Below are positions 46,741-57,537 of a stretch of 64,000 nt of DNA, piece after piece. The position numbers were made by a program, and so were the translations under genes. The notes under the pieces were generated by a model. That model had not been told where the DNA came from. It made no database searches and was given only the letters and a program-made list of their open reading frames with translations. Within the stretch, counting starts at the first letter, position 1, and each line of letters begins with the position of its first letter. Origin of the DNA: Cristatella mucedo. Its lineage: Eukaryota > Bryozoa > Phylactolaemata > Cristatellidae. The stretch spans positions 2,040,001 through 2,104,000 of the forward strand of contig WPIO01000024.1 of NCBI GenBank assembly GCA_009760855.2, in the 5' to 3' direction.

Positions 46741-48594
46741 GAGGAATAATTCTAATCGCCATGTATCTTGGTTTCCTAATCTTATGCTGGCAATTTGTGA
46801 GATCTGAGGCTGGCTACGTGTTCATGCGAACGACTGTCCTTCTTCTGTATTCCTGTGAATTATCATGTGAATTCTCTAGTAAATTCTCATTTGGGGGCTC
46901 TTTCAGTAGGGGCTATGGCTCGACCGTAGATGAAGGCCTGGTAGAGTAATAAGTGCAAAATTCGTCTCGGCCTGTTTAACTATAGTATTAAAAGCAAGCC
47001 CCAAAAGGATTTCATTCACCAGTATTATAATTAGCTTTGCGACTTAGTAACAATTAGTCAGCTCAGGAAACATTTTCCTCTCTAGAGCGAGCACTCCGTA
47101 AGGAAGACCTATCGGATGGCCGAAAGGTCGCCAGCTGCCTTTTCAGACGACGAGCAACGTTAGCACTCGCATGCTGTCTCATGCCCTGCGTTGGCCGGAG
47201 CTGTAGGTGAAGGCCAGTGGGTGACTGGTTGAACAGATATTCTGACATAAACAGTGCATCCAGTTACCAGGTGGCATTCAGAGATGAGCTCTGTCAGTGT
47301 GGCAAAATCCAAAAATTCAGTACACGGATCTTCCATGCTATCAGCTAGGCTCTCGGTTTGTTACGGACATACAATGTAATTCCTATCTTCGTGCAAGACA
47401 TCCTAGCGATTCAGGTTAATTATGCTCAGCTAAAATAACTAAAATTAATAAAATGTGTAGCTTCTTAATGCCCGCGAGTTCCTTCAAGACGATAACTCAT
47501 TAATCTGATTATTTAGGCATTCGCTCTCCCTGCCCTTTACTGTCCACCTTACTATAATTTGTTATCCGCGACAGGTTATCTTATTCAGCCGCCTGGCTTA
47601 CATGCTTCCATTTAGGTGCTATCTGTATCCTACATATGTAGCTGTTGCTGTGAAATTTGCATTCACCACCGTTTACTCTACTTTAGCTAATCAATCTAAA
47701 TGAACTGTGACTTGTAGGTGATGTACTGGAGCCGATTTACACAAACTTAGAACCGTCACACCCTTCAAGGGTTAGCGATTGCTTCTCAGTGGAGGATGTA
47801 TATTCCAAAACCCATCACAATATATATACATCGACAGATGAAGGCCTTAAAGCTGAAGACATCAGACTATATGAAATCCTGACATTGCATTCCAATTGAG
47901 GGGCCTTGCATCAGATTTTTCTTAAGTCAATTTGGGCAGAACATGAGTTTGTGTTGTTCCTTTACCATTAATTTTGCACTGTGTTCTTCCAATGGTATCT
48001 TTCGTGATCAACCGCGACTAGTTTTAGAAAAGCGAGCTAGCCCATAAATCTTGAATGTTAGCGATTGGAACTTTCGCAAACTCTCAGACAGAGTTTCATT
48101 ATGTTTAAGGCTAATATATCTTCGCATTTATGCATGCTCACAGAATCGTCTCGGCTTTGAGTGCAGGTGAACAGTCTCACGGTGAGCTATGAGTCCGTGG
48201 CTTATGGTGACAGTATACTCATTGATTAGACCGCATTATTTTATTCTAACGATCATAGGCACCTAATGATTCGATAGATCCTGTGTTCTACTGTGCCAAT
48301 TGGTATTCGATTTCTTTCATAGCTAATTGTAGCGGGCCGAATCAAGAATATCAACGAACATTATTGTGAGAGCTTTTATTATAGCTATGTAGTATTCGGG
48401 ATAATTCGCCATTAATCATAAGTCAGTAAACTGGTTATCGGAAAGCAAAGCACTGCAAATTTAAGACTCTTTTTCAACAAATCTGGCAGCTTTCCGATAC
48501 AGGAACTCAGCTACAAAAAGTGTAAGCTTGAAAGCACATGTCCTCTTTTAATTAATATTCCTTCCCTTCATAATCATAAAAGTAATACGTAACA
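46741..48594. other. Unassigned sequence
   Basis: No gene or repeat was recognised over about 1.8 kb. The short frames at 46659-46949 and 47063-47248 are unsupported. Confidence 0.4.
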
Positions 48595-48670
48595 ATGTAG
48601 CGCCCTTCGAGAACCCAGTCTCTTTCTATGCATGATACATTTGCCACAAAGAAAGTACGATCACTGATTT
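48595..48670 (-). mobile_element. LINE-A 3' terminal scrap
   Basis: TAGCGCCCTTCGAGAACCCA and CTCTTTCTATGCATGATACA are the complement of the LINE-A 3' hairpin; only about 75 bases remain. Confidence 0.7.
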
Positions 48671-48760
48671 GGCCCAGTGCTTAAGGGGCCTATCCCCACC
48701 AAGATCTCGCCGAGGTCGTGGGCTTGAGCCCATGGTATACGTAAAGCACCTGCCCCTCTG
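48671..48760 (+). repeat. SINE-1 copy, body only
   Basis: TGGCCCAGTGCTTAAGG (A-box-like) and GAGGTCGTGGGCTTGAGCCC (B-box region), then GTAAAGCACCTG where the tail hairpin would begin. The tail is lost. Confidence 0.6.
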
Positions 48761-50144
48761 CTAGGAGTCTATGTGGCAGCATGGGCACCACAAGCCCTCT
48801 CAGAGGTCGGATACACCCGAGCCAGGTTTAGGCTCCTCTTCTAGCCTGGCTGATGGAGGAAGCCTTTCTACTAGCTCCGCTCCCGTAGCACTCTGCCTGC
48901 ATCCAGCCAGTGAGATTAGCCTGGCCTTCGAAGGCAGCGAACTCGGCCGTAACGATTCGGACAAGCAGCACGGTTGAACATGTGCCGAACCTGGCAGGGC
49001 TCCTCGAGATGGCTTAGATTTGACTGCCCTACGCGCCAGCATATTCACTGCCAATTTGCAGCTGATGTGTGAGCACAATGATTGGCATTACGGTGGGTAC
49101 GTACAAAAGCGATGGTGTGCTACAATATTCCATTTTAATTGCAGCATTGCTCCATCGACTTCCGGTCTATCGTAGCTTCATTAATTTACTCGAGATGTCG
49201 AGAGCCGGAGCCAAGGGCTGAGAGGGGTTTATTCTACCAAGAGATGAGAGGGGCGAGGATGCTGGGCTGTATACAAAGCAGAGGCAGTGGCTTTCGTGGC
49301 CAGAGCAGAAGCTGGAAAACGTGGCGGGGGGGGGGGGACATTTCTATCTGCATTCATAGCTCACACAGCTGCCTAGCAAATGTCACGGCCGTAGCACTGC
49401 CAGCCACCTGTACCGGTTAAGTATGCAGCTAGCAAAGCACGTATCTACTCTGTTCAAAATCTCTCCCGTGGGTTAACACCAGGTAATGTTACAGAGCCGC
49501 TCCTCAATTAATGGGGCGAGAGAACAGCAAATAAAATATAGCAGGCAATAAAAAGACACCGGGAAGTATTTCTACGCGCACTACAGGCAACCAGTATGTA
49601 CTGGAAGAGCATACGTAGTGGCTAGACTACATTTCAGTTTGCTGCCTACGAAATACACGGACAGTCCTTGATCAAACGTTCACCACAAACCAGAACAGAT
49701 GGGTATAGGCTCTAATATCTTGCAACTGGTTACACAAATATTCGCATTGCAAACCCGGAAGCCCAGTATTTCATACTCTTCAGTAGCTTAGCCAAGGTCC
49801 TCAGCCTCTAATAAGTCTTACACAAATTCCATTCCGCATTTATTATTGATGTTGGCGTATTACGAAAAACGTCTCTCAAATTAAACGATACAAATAATTA
49901 TACAAATAAGTGAAAACAACTTGCTAATAAAGAGCAAACGTAAATGTTATTAAAATAATTGGAAAATTGTCCCTGAAAATGAGAACCATCAGAAAATCAA
50001 GTCAGGCTGTCCTGATACCAAGCCACCTTTTACTAGACGATCACACTATATTCTTCGCCGTATTTACCTACTTTCGGCTATATAAATTTAAAAAAACTGA
50101 GTTCCGCTTGGACATGGCTATCGTATCGATGATGGAAATGTACC
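48761..50144. other. Unassigned sequence with a G homopolymer
   Basis: Position 48760-49080 is GC-rich with opposed overlapping frames (48771-48977 plus, 48800-49078 minus). A run of about 14 G lies at 49325-49338. No family recognised. Confidence 0.4.
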
Positions 50145-50740
50145 TGCGAGGTTCCAATTTGACTTCTGTAAATCACTACTTGCTGGTCTTTCGGCTTGTG
50201 GGCTCAGGTGTTCACCGTTATCGAAAAACTCTCCAGCCAGGCTTGTCTAGTTAGAGCGGCTCAGCTGCAACAATACAGTGGTTCTCGAGGACTCACGCTG
50301 GCTCCAACGAAGCATCGCATCGACTTTGAGGTTCTGTCGTTTTCTTTCTTCTCTAGCTTTTTCTAGCTCCAGTCTATCCGAAATGATTCTTCTTCTTCAG
50401 GCTTGGCATCGTAGAAACCAGCTGTTCTGACGCGAGGCATTAAGCTATGCCTCGAAATCAACTTTGATTACTTTGGAAACCGTGCCTTTACATCGTAAGA
50501 TCGTAACTGCAGAAACGAACCAGGACTTAATTCACACTATTCCCTGCATGGAAAATAATTTAACAGAAGAAAAATGCTATTCAGAGCATTTTCTGGGTCC
50601 TAGTCATTAACCTCGGTGTGCATACGGACGTAAATGTTTTTCGTGTCGCCGATTTTGACATTGACGAGCTTTTCTTTCAATCTAATTAAAGTGAGTGGAA
50701 AGACATTTAACTCTCTGAGGGTTTTAAAAACCTACATTAT
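50145..50740 (+). mobile_element. LINE-A copy, highly diverged
   Basis: Follows LINE-A order: TTTGACTTCTGTAAATCACT (SRLDFCNSL region), CTCACGCTGGCTCC..CATCGCATCGACTT (LHWLPVK..IDF region), then AACCGTGCCTTTA.ATCGTA, and the decayed hairpin AACTCTCTGAGGGTTTTAAA with ATTATTATTATC at the end. One of the oldest copies here. Confidence 0.75.
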
Positions 50741-51039
50741 TATTATCATCACGCCTTTCATATTTGTATGCTGCATGGCAGAGCTTAATCCTTAAAACGA
50801 CATTGTTGATAAATGTACATAGGTGAAGTTTTATTTACTGCAGAAGCTGCATCACCAGGTGCATGCAGGGAGTTTGAGCCGATATCGTAAGAGGGCACTG
50901 CAGAAGATACAAATGGCTGCTAGTAACTATTTCTGCAATTCGTGTCATTATACTGCAAATGGCTCCGCCTAAGCCTTTAGAAAAAAAAGCCGAAGCAAGA
51001 AGCAATAGACGTGCATAAATTGATCCATTCATCTTCATC

Positions 51040-51290
51040 TCCTTCTGTTATTCCAAAAAACCACAAAGACGACGGGGGGGTTACGCACGAGAGTTAAATA
51101 TAGCACCCTTGAAGCCTATGCGTGCTTTCGGCAGCAAAAGGATTTAATCTCAATTAGCAAAGAAACAGGGAGAAGTTTAGCTGAGAGGGGAGAGCATTTG
51201 CGGTAGTAAGTAGCATGGAAGGTGCAGCTTTGAATATTTGGAAAAGATGTGCCGCAGTGGTCAAAATCCTACCACAACTAGTGCTTAACC
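51040..51290 (-). mobile_element. LINE-B 3' fragment, diverged
   Basis: Complement of the LINE-B tail and last codons: CACAAAGACGACGGGGGGGT, TTACGCACGAGAGTTAAATA, CCTATGCGTGCTTTCGG and GTAGTAAGTAGCATGGAAGG. Clearly older than the copy at 42428. Confidence 0.75.
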
Positions 51291-51416
51291 GCGCTTTAAA
51301 CTTTCTTGTCGGAATTTTTGATAACTGAGCTATCGTTAGGGGGAACGCAGAATACATGGAAGGTGTTTCTGACCCCACCGAAGATGGCCCGCCCGTCGGT
51401 ATTGACTAATGACGAC

Positions 51417-51419
<3 letters not shown>

Positions 51420-51456
<37 letters not shown>

Positions 51457-51602
51457 AACACTAGATAAAGCACCCTCAGAGAACTCAATCTCTTTCTAAG
51501 TGCTTAACGTTTGCTTCAAAAGAAGCACGATTGAATAATTTGTGGTAGCGTGCTAACTAAACAACATGAATAACAAGGTAAAGGTGACATACCCAGGGTT
51601 AG
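51420..51602 (-). mobile_element. LINE-A 3' end with a long ATT/TAA tail
   Basis: TAATAATAATAATAATAATA (51420-51454), then AAAGCACCCTCAGAGAACTC, the hairpin and the 3' untranslated region to AACAAGGTAAAGGTGACATA. The long uninterrupted triplet run shows the family's terminal microsatellite well. Confidence 0.87.
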
Positions 51603-51605
51603 CAT

Positions 51606-51652
51606 AGGTCTTTATGACTTTGTGGAGTTACAGACGGAGATACATTACATTT
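51606..51652 (+). mobile_element. LINE-B 3' terminus, 47 bases
   Basis: GGTCTTTATGACTTTGTGGA and GTTACAGACGGAGATACATT are identical in plan to 44575-44620. Extremely 5'-truncated, yet close in sequence to the best copy. Confidence 0.85.
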
Positions 51653-52034
51653 ACGTTTTTCAGCCGAACAGTTCATTAGATAACGGTTAGCTTGGGCTAT
51701 TAAGCCAGGTTGGTGCTGCTCTGTGAACATATCGACCTCGGAAAGATCCGACCTCGGGTCTGCCATCAAAACTTCGGAGCTGCTGAGCTCACACGCACAC
51801 CAACATAAACGCAACAGTCATTCGATTTTATGCCTACTCTAACATTTCTACGCACCAAACGGATCAATGGGTAGGCGAGCACTAAAAAAAACCGTAGCCC
51901 CTTTTATGTCTTTCCGCTTTCTATTTCCGGAGAAAAAAGGCTGAGCGTTCCAAGCCGAGGCATTACCTATTGCTGCAGCTATGCACTTGGTCACTGTTCG
52001 TGCAGCATTCGCAGGTCATACAGGGGCAATCGAG
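51653..52034. other. Unassigned sequence left of the hairpin
   Basis: No gene recognised. The open frame 51599-51814 (minus) overlaps the LINE-B scrap and is not supported. Confidence 0.35.
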
Positions 52035-52157
52035 AGTAGCATGTTTTTGAATGTTATGTAGCCTAGGGCTCGGCCTCCGATCAGCAATCTCACTACGTTC
52101 GATTGCTTCTCGTTCGTCCAAGACCCTAGTCTCTATTACATTCAAAAACATACTACT
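52035..52157. repeat. Long imperfect hairpin (arms about 55 bases)
   Basis: Arm 1 (52035-52089) begins AGTAGCATGTTTTTGAATGT. Arm 2 (52101-52157) ends with ACATTCAAAAACATACTACT. After about 20 nearly perfect pairs the arms diverge, match again at CTAGGG/CCCTAG, and close with AGCAATC/GATTGCT around an 11-base loop (52090-52100). It sits where the AT-rich Polinton begins. Its nature (foldback element, small RNA precursor or element end) is unknown. Confidence 0.85.
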
Positions 52158-52240
52158 GTATGGGTATACTTGAGCAATTTTATTTATATACTATAATAAT
52201 TGTTTTACTTTTCCAGGAAGACTTTTAATTTATATAGAAA

Positions 52241-52658
52241 ATGTCTAATTTAAGAAAAAAGTATGTTGTAAAAATACATGATGAAATCATTCAATTCAAT
52301 ACCAAGGTGAGGGCGTGTCTAACAAATCTAACAAAAATAAGATACATAATCAAAGTTATAAACATAGTAATAAACATATGAGTAACGGCCTCTAGTACTT
52401 ATATTCAATCTTTTCCAGATATTACTTATGTAGTCTGTTTTTTCTGCACTAACCACAAAGATGGTAGCAGTTGATGGTGTTCTAGCTGAAATCGACAAGC
52501 GTATACAATCTACCTTATAATCTAATTCAACATTTATTTCTAAGATGACACATGCTTTTTCTGATGAAGTAATTACAAAAGAATAATTTGAAGATATTAT
52601 AGCCGAACGTTCGCAAAGAGAAGCTACTCCTGTTCAATTAATTACAATTCTTCTCTAA
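52241..52658 (+). pseudogene. Possible spliced small gene at the left end of the Polinton
   Basis: Exon 1 (52241-52306) starts with ATG and reads MSNLRKKYVVKIHDEIIQF. It ends in AAG before GTGAGG, a donor-like site. The candidate intron is 52307-52418, ending in ATTCAATCTTTTCCAG. Exon 2 (52419-52658) continues in the same phase with VFSALTTKMVAVDGVLAEID and TPVQLITILL to a stop at 52656-52658. Exon 2 has three in-frame stops (near 52431, 52518 and 52584), so the copy is dead. Another CTTTTCCAG lies just before the ATG (52208-52216). It is convergent with the integrase and resembles no family I know. Confidence 0.4.
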
Positions 52659-53480
52659 CAAAACTATTTTTAACATTATTAACCCAAGAACCTACCGGTT
52701 GGTCTTTCATTACCACTATTCTAACAATAATATGTTTAGGTAAACTCCATATCGGATCTGTGGCTCTTCTTCTCTTTTCATCTTCTCCTTCACCTGGTTC
52801 TAGTAAATACCTAACAGTTGTTCCAAGTTCTAATAACTGTTCCTTTTCTCCTACTTCTCAATGATATTTTGGTATATTTAATTTTACGATTTCTTTTTTA
52901 TTGCTTTAGCAGGTTCTTCACTAATTGTGCTTGTAATTTTATTATTTGGGCTATCAAGAATTGCTGGTAAATTATCAATCCACTCTTTATCTCTAACATA
53001 ATCTCCTTTATTATTACTTTCTAACTCTTTTTCATATTGCGCAATAAAGGCTCTTTCTGCTACTGCTCGATTAATTCTTTGAACAAGTGCAACACTCTTT
53101 TTACTAGTAGCTTCTATTACACGTGTTTCGTGTCTTTTCATTTTCTTAACTCTCCTTTAAACTCTGATCCAGGATCTACTGTTATCGTCTTTGGCCACTT
53201 TAAAGAACCTTCTGTATAAATGTCTATTATTGCTTGTGCTACTTCTTTATAAGTTTTTTTTAAGTGGTCTTGAATTTTTATATCTGCTAGCAGCATAAAT
53301 GGCACTAAAAGCGTATTTGTATCCAAAATCATTTGGAATAAACAAAATTTCTGCTTGGTAATTTTCATTAGTTGCAGCCATATCAAAGAAACTTTTCGGA
53401 ATTTTACTTTGGTCTTGGTTTGAATACTTGGCTTATATCTAAGTAAGAATCGAATTGTCTTTTTTTCTTACTTTTGGAAC
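52640..53480 (-). pseudogene. Polinton integrase (rve-type), broken, catalytic residues altered
   Basis: Integrates the element into host DNA. Three stretches in different frames make up the gene. About 53400-53290 has YQAEILFIPND and YAASRY; 53386-53138 has WPKTITVDPGSEFKG; 53141-52884 has the helix with RAVAERAF and a C-terminal end at KAIKKKS. A further stretch to about 52650 reads LEPGEGEDEKRRATDPIWS, the C-terminal RRRATDP-W motif typical of Polinton integrases. In the DDE triad the central Asp (VDPG) is kept. The first Asp position reads Glu (QAE where QAD is usual) and the final Glu position reads Gln (VQRIN where VE.FN is usual). The N-terminal zinc finger was not found. Frameshifts lie near 53285, 53140 and 52890. 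Confidence 0.9.
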
Positions 53481-53939
53481 TAAATAAGAAATTCTATAGA
53501 AATTGAAATATTTTGTAAGATTTGTTCCAAATATTTTAAAGATTAAGCGAAGAACAAAGTTAAAGTAAGACAAGAGCTGTGATTTCTGTGATTTATATAG
53601 TAATGAAACAAAGTTCTATTAGAGTATTCTACGAAATAATAAAAAAATAGTGTGCAGATTGCTATTATTCTAATAAGTATTTTAAAGAAAGAACAAGTAA
53701 ACTCTCCTGTCTTGCAAGAAAACATTTCAAAAAATGATGTTCAGAACTATTTTGTATTCATCGCTATTTAGACCATGAAGCTATTTGTGCTATTGCGAAA
53801 TTTTTCCTTTAGTAAAAGGTAAACGTAAAGCAACAAAATTAAAAGAACTAAATGTTTTATTAGTTCATTTGAATTTGTCATGCGAGTATGTAACTAACCA
53901 AGAGATTTACTCTTTAATCTCCTAGGTTATCAGCAATTT
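53481..53939. other. Unresolved part of the Polinton between integrase and fibre genes
   Basis: AT-rich. It probably held the integrase N-terminus on the minus strand, but no frame could be followed. A plus-strand stretch near 53805-53925 reads KGKRKATKLKELNVLLVHLN and stays open to a TAG at about 53923; its meaning is unclear. Confidence 0.4.
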
Positions 53940-54544
53940 AGTAGTCAGTTGGAATTCTGTTGAAGTAAGCATCGTACTTCAAATCTGTTGATGTATTTAT
54001 AATATAATTCATAGATCTAGGATTTAATGACTCAGGAATTACTTCTTTTATTTTTTTACTGTTTTGTCAACATAAGATTTTGTTGTAGCATCTGAAGGAT
54101 TAACAAGATCTGCAACATTTATTATTGAGTTGTAATTCATATTTAGATTTTTGTTGCAGGATAACCTTTTAGCATTACATCTCGTTTTCATCATCTATAT
54201 GTAACACAAAAATTATTAGGAAGACCACTAGGTGTAGTATTACTTGAATTCCAACGATTAGAAGTAATTGCAAATCCATTCGTATTTAGATCACCAGTCA
54301 TTGTATCACCAGATTTTTTACCAAAATTGCCTACCTGACTAATATTAACAGAATCAGGAGGATTGACTCCTTGACTAAGATTAATAGCTGGTTGACCTTG
54401 AAAATGTATTGATCCATTACCAGTTACCATACAATTAAAATCTGCATAAACTTTTGTTACAGCATCTGAAGGATTAACAGGATCACTTAGATTCATAATT
54501 ACATTTCCATGTGCATCAAGATCTGATAATATATAACCATTCAT
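53940..54544 (-). pseudogene. Tail-fibre-like repeat protein of the Polinton
   Basis: Starts at ATG 54544 (MNGYILSDLDAHGN) and is open to 54191; a second stretch in another frame continues to about 53945. It carries repeats of a pattern familiar from bacteriophage tail fibres: VIMNLSDPVNPSDAVTKVYA, then AINLSQGVNPPDSVN with GDTMTGDLNTNGFAITSN, and in the downstream stretch INVADLVNPSDATTKSYVD. Such proteins are trimeric fibres for surface attachment in phages; a virion-surface role here is inference. It lies between the nuclease and the integrase on the same strand. Broken by at least one frameshift. Confidence 0.75.
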
Positions 54545-54779
54545 TTTGTGACATAGCCACTAACATTTACTCTGTGATCAATCTATATATTCATTGATTA
54601 AAACTTTTGATCTATCTAATACTTTTTTTTACGTTTGGTACTATTCTAACAAATCTATCAGGATCTTCTTCTTTTACTACTTGCATTAGGATCTTTTTAT
54701 CTAATACTTTATATCATAACCTTTATCTTTTTTATTATTAAATCAGCCGTACTTGCTTATAATACCAAACTCAGAGTCA

Positions 54780-55352
54780 AAGTACTTTTCATCTTTAAGT
54801 AACAGCATAATCAGTTGAAATTCTAACATTACCTGCAGCTACAAAATCTAGTGGTTTTTCTTCACAGTTTAGTCCAAGAACACAGATTTCCAATTCAGAA
54901 TAATAACATTCAGTTAATCCTAAAACATGCAAACCTGGTTAGCATTGAGCATGATACTGTTTAGGTACAAAATCTCCAATAATATTTCTACTCTGTAAGC
55001 ATTCTATTTCTACTAAAGTATTTCCATCAATTATACCATCTGGAGAATATATGTATACACCATCACTAGTAAAACAATCATTAGGGCGTTCGAGATTTGC
55101 TCTTAGTTTCATTTCTAAAAACTTAGCAACAATAGGTTCAAATAATTTACCAGATAGCATTGGTGGAAACTTCATCTTTGAGTTGTCAGCAATATATTTT
55201 GTAGTTTTCCATTAGCCATTATATCAATATCAACTTCTGTTGGATTACCAAATATGATATCATTTCCTAACATAGAATTGACTTCTGATCCACCAATATT
55301 CAATGACATTGGTTGTTTCCATTCATCAGAACGTTGTATAAAATCAAAATTG
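54780..55352 (-). pseudogene. YqaJ-type exonuclease/recombinase (lambda-exonuclease fold)
   Basis: YqaJ enzymes are PD-(D/E)XK nucleases that process DNA ends in viral recombination and replication. The minus strand shows, in order: QRSDEWKQ and IGGSEVNSMLG (about 55320-55270, the family's Q.S.EW and I.GS...LG motifs); after a frame change, GKLFEPIVAKFLE (about 55155), SPDGIIDGNTLVEIEC (about 55050-55000, the D..IDG and E.K(C) catalytic motifs, with the usual Lys replaced by Glu); then PKQYHAQC, a stop at about 54940, and GLHVLGLTECYYSEL. The C-terminus ends near 54786. It starts within a few bases of the capsid gene's end. One nonsense codon and one frameshift are visible. Confidence 0.8.
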
Positions 55353-55358
55353 TGTTCA

Positions 55359-56897
55359 TTATATTGACTTAAATTGTTTTTTTAATGTCAGTTCCATCAT
55401 ATATGAAAGTTCCTTTAGCCATGTAAATTGTGATCCATTGCCATTAAAATTTATTTCAGCTGAATTCTCACAGATAGTTAAGTAATGAAAAATAATATTT
55501 GTAGCAGGATTAGCAGGAATTGGACTATTAAATTCAATAGTTACATCAAGTTTAGAAGTAATTCTTATAGGTTCGTCGTTGTATTGTAAGTCAATCCTGT
55601 AAATTGGATATCTTGACAACTATTCAGGATAAGTAACACCAACTGGTTCAGTAAATTCCTTCAATTCAAGATACTGTTTTTTAAATTCAGTAAAATCTAA
55701 ATTTACCGTTGAACACTTTCCATCCTTTGGATACTACTTCTAGTAATGGCTGGATATTTTTTTAACCGTTAGCAAGTACAGTTACATTTTTAGTATCCCA
55801 GTGGTTACACGTGCATGGATTTCCTGTATAATCATTGTATTTATTAAAATTCTGTGAAGCTACAATTAACCATTTAAATTTATCAATAATATTTTGTACA
55901 GATAATTTTCTAGTATATTTTAATCCTTGATTGAAACTATTGAGTGTCATATTTTCATAACGTCTAACTCTGCAATTAAGTTTAATTTCCTTTGATCTCT
56001 CACATAATATAACTGCAAGAGCTCTTTGAATGCTTTCTTTAGGAGTAATACATGGAACTATTAGCCTCATTTTGGACATGTTAACTCTAAATGCATTCCA
56101 AAGACCATCACCAGCAGTTGATGCAGCTGTTCTAGTTTCAACTGTATTGGTTGCATTAGCAGCTAATCCTGATACACCTGTCATTATAGCATCAAAGTCT
56201 GATCCACGAACGCTTGTCATTTCAAGTGTAAATTGATAATATAAAGAATTGTGTTTAAATCTGCACAAAATTCAGATAATCTTGAAAGTAGAAGTAAAAT
56301 ACTGAATGTATCTTGGTTGTTTGCTTGAACATTCGAAAGTCCTCTTTTGTACACAAAATCAATATTATTATTAACAGCTGTAAAAGCAGGAGGACCAGTA
56401 TAAATATTAGTAGCAATCCACATATCTTTAATTGAACTTGCCTCATATTTTTTCCATCTATTTGCAGGTCTTTCTGTTCGGTTGCAGTCATTTGGATAGC
56501 TAAGAAGTCCCATAAGTGTTGAAACTGTTCCAGATCCTTGTTGTAATAAAAGGCTTTCTATTTCCTCTGCACTAAGTCTAATTCTCATTGAACTAAGTGA
56601 CCACGCACTTGCATTGCTGACCAGACCAGCAGCGAGGTTTCTATTTGGTGCAGCCTACGCACCATTAGCAACTTTCTAAACTTAGAGTTGTCTTTCAAGT
56701 AATAGATTAGCATTTGACAGCCCCTAACACATCTGCTGTTCACTAGGAACAGCAAATGTTACTAGTTTATTTGAAATACTGTCCGTTTCGTTTCCATTTG
56801 TTTGGTATAATTCTCTGTATTGATAATATGTAACTTTATAAGTAGAAAGGGTTGAAAGACCTAATTCAAGTATTGATTCAATAGTAGCACTAGCCAT
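55359..56897 (-). pseudogene. Major capsid protein, double-jelly-roll type, broken
   Basis: Forms the capsid shell in Polinton/adintovirus relatives. Starts at ATG 56897 (MASATIESILELG) and ends at 55359; the span of 1539 bases would give about 510 residues, a usual size for the family. Open stretches: 56897-56724, 56588-56217 (with NDCNRTERPANRW), 56268-55762 (with KFKWLIVASQNF and HWDTKNVTVLANG, resembling the FDH..VTN..V.LN segment of these capsid proteins) and 55619-55359 (YPIYRIDLQYND, then VTIEFNSPIPANPATN, resembling their C-terminal strands). Stops near 56722 and 55620 and frameshifts near 56690, 56220 and 55740 kill it. The assignment rests on motif order, size and position, not an alignment. 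Confidence 0.75.
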
Positions 56898-56999
56898 TTC
56901 TTCTATATAAAAAAGTAAAAAAGTAAATACATAAAAAATTAAAAATTGATTTTTTAATTTGGATGTATAAACCAGCATCTATTTTTTTCATGTATCCAC

Positions 57000-57313
57000 G
57001 ATACCCATCGGATCTTGTAAGTTCTGGCATAAAAAAGATTTCTCTTTAATAACTTTTCTATTTCTTTATAGGCTTTTGGATCATTTTCTAAGTGTTTCTG
57101 AATAATCTTCTACTTCTTCTTCCACCATTTTAGATTTGTGTTTCTTTTTAGGTTTTCGTTTTTCTAGCGTAGCTCGTTTTATTTCAATATCCATCTACTT
57201 TATCTTTCTGTCACAATCTTCTGCTATTTTACGTTTTTCTAACTCATATTCATGTTCGTATTTTCTGCTTTCTTAATCATCTCTCTCTCTCTCTTCGTTT
57301 ATTCGCATTATCT
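57000..57313 (-). pseudogene. Small highly charged protein of the Polinton
   Basis: The minus strand from ATG about 57313 gives EHEYELEKRKIAED, then MDIEIKRATLEKRKPKKKHK and MVEEEVEDYSETL across frame changes. Charged, lysine-rich and likely helical; no known family. It lies between the glycine-rich protein and the capsid gene. Possibly a virion or assembly protein (inference). Confidence 0.45.
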
Positions 57314-57526
57314 TGGCCAACCTTCTCTTTTAGTTTGTAATTCAATTAATTTTCTCGCCTCATGCATTTCAATTCCTTTGTCAGCATTGGTCATACTAAG
57401 ACCAGTTAATCCAATTAATTCTGGTGCTGCTTCCCCAAATCAATCAACAACTGTACCTAGAACACCAGATCCATGGAATTTTCCTCCTTTTATTCTACCG
57501 TGTCCAATTCTAGCATAGCTACCCAT
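57308..57526 (-). pseudogene. Small glycine-rich/basic protein of the Polinton
   Basis: ATG at 57526 and final stop at 57308, about 72 residues, with one internal TGA near 57425. Begins MGSYARIGHGRIKGGKFHGS, then GVLGTVVD; the C-terminal half is helical (SMTNADKGIEMHEARKL). A basic, glycine-rich start next to capsid genes recalls small virion proteins such as pVI- or core-like peptides of related elements, but no family is certain. Confidence 0.5.
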
Positions 57527-57537
57527 TGCTCTATTTA

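Noticed and set aside
57252-57518. Plus-strand frames within the Polinton (57252-57518, 57473-57679, 56030-56236, 59424-59648)
   Set aside because: They lie antisense to readable minus-strand Polinton genes and have low-complexity composition.
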